DNA of 6,410 bases from Lachnospiraceae bacterium UBA3821. GTDB lineage: Bacteria; Bacillota; Clostridia; Lachnospirales; Lachnospiraceae. A program made the translations under genes and the position numbers. Numbering within the stretch: position 1 is the first letter of the stretch; each line of letters opens with the position of its first letter. The notes under the pieces were generated by a model, which saw only the letters and a program-made list of their open reading frames with translations, was not told the DNA's origin and ran no database searches. The stretch covers positions 1 through 6,410 of the forward strand of contig DFDT01000174.1 in assembly GCA_002368865.1 (NCBI GenBank), given 5' to 3'. Below, in pieces: positions 6,223-6,410 of this stretch.

Positions 6223-6410
6223 TTATTTCAGGATCAGGGTCATGATCCCGGAGAGGACAGCAGATGTAACTGCCATGCCAACGGTTCCCATGATCCATTT
6301 CTGTTTCTTTTCCTTCGCCGTGATATACGGCTGTAAATCCTCCGTGCCTGGGATGATCCAGGCTTCGGTATGGCCTACCCAATACTCATCGATCAGAAAG
6401 CGGTCGATCA
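6223..6410 (-). CDS. C-terminal part of a membrane-anchored protein (partial)
   Basis: The reading frame is open from the window edge (first full codon at 6408) to TAA at 6223-6225, giving the last 61 residues of a longer protein. It has a soluble section containing YWVGHTEAWIIPGTEDLQ (9-26), a basic linker KEKKQK (32-37), and one hydrophobic segment at about 38-60 ending in Lys. A single terminal helix preceded by lysines fits a tail-anchored or last-helix topology with the soluble part in the cytoplasm. No family is recognised from this fragment. The frame is chosen because the other two minus-strand frames hit stops within 25 bases of the edge, and because its end meets the Shine-Dalgarno of the next small ORF. 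Confidence 0.62.
   Translation of the reverse strand, partial: IDRFLIDEYWVGHTEAWIIPGTEDLQPYITAKEKKQKWIMGTVGMAVTSAVLSGIMTLILK

Noticed and set aside
6119..6382. 87-codon open frame on the - strand whose TGA overlaps ATG 6122
   Set aside because: It overlaps the better-supported membrane protein tail in another frame, has a shadow-like His/Arg/Gly/Asp-rich composition and no ribosome site. The ATGA overlap is noted but probably chance.
1..6410. CRISPR array, tRNA or rRNA genes, insertion sequence ends, toxin-antitoxin or phage modules
   Set aside because: No direct-repeat array, cloverleaf, transposase or related protein signature was seen on either strand.

Overview
The window looks like a chromosomal segment of a low-to-mid G+C Firmicute, most likely a gut- or rumen-type Clostridia. 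The basis is strong GGAGG-type ribosome sites, a near-consensus sigma-A promoter, a secreted GLUG-type protein with a Gram-positive signal peptide, and AraC and alpha/beta-hydrolase families typical of that group. This placement is inference; there is no rRNA or marker gene to confirm it. I see no CRISPR array, tRNA, insertion sequence, phage gene or recognised defence system.

Left part, + strand (1-1813): a probable tail of an upstream gene, then a two-gene unit. This is a metallo-beta-lactamase-fold hydrolase (156-1022) whose stop overlaps by 4 bases (ATGA) the start of a class I SAM-dependent methyltransferase (1019-1813) with two N-terminal membrane helices. The overlap implies translational coupling.

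Right part, - strand (6410 down to 1865): reading in the direction of transcription, there is the C-terminal tail of a membrane-anchored protein cut by the window edge, a 19-codon hydrophobic small ORF with a good ribosome site, an unrecognised 66-81 codon ORF, an alpha/beta hydrolase and an AraC-family regulator. These are tightly spaced and probably form one operon. The AraC gene is followed by a possible weak promoter with a 5' stem-loop and a secreted GLUG-type repeat protein. After a perfect 12-bp hairpin, a near-consensus promoter drives a second alpha/beta hydrolase of the BAAT C-terminal/acyl-CoA thioesterase-like type. The two halves converge between 1814 and 1864.

Functionally this is a collection of small-molecule hydrolases, a membrane-bound methyltransferase, one regulator and one secreted repeat protein. 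Substrates cannot be read from the sequence. The most unusual items are the secreted protein with a regularly spaced cysteine in each repeat, the cluster of very small ORFs at 5922-6222, and the compact hairpin/promoter arrangement at 2850-2918. I find no convincing evidence for an entirely new multi-gene system.
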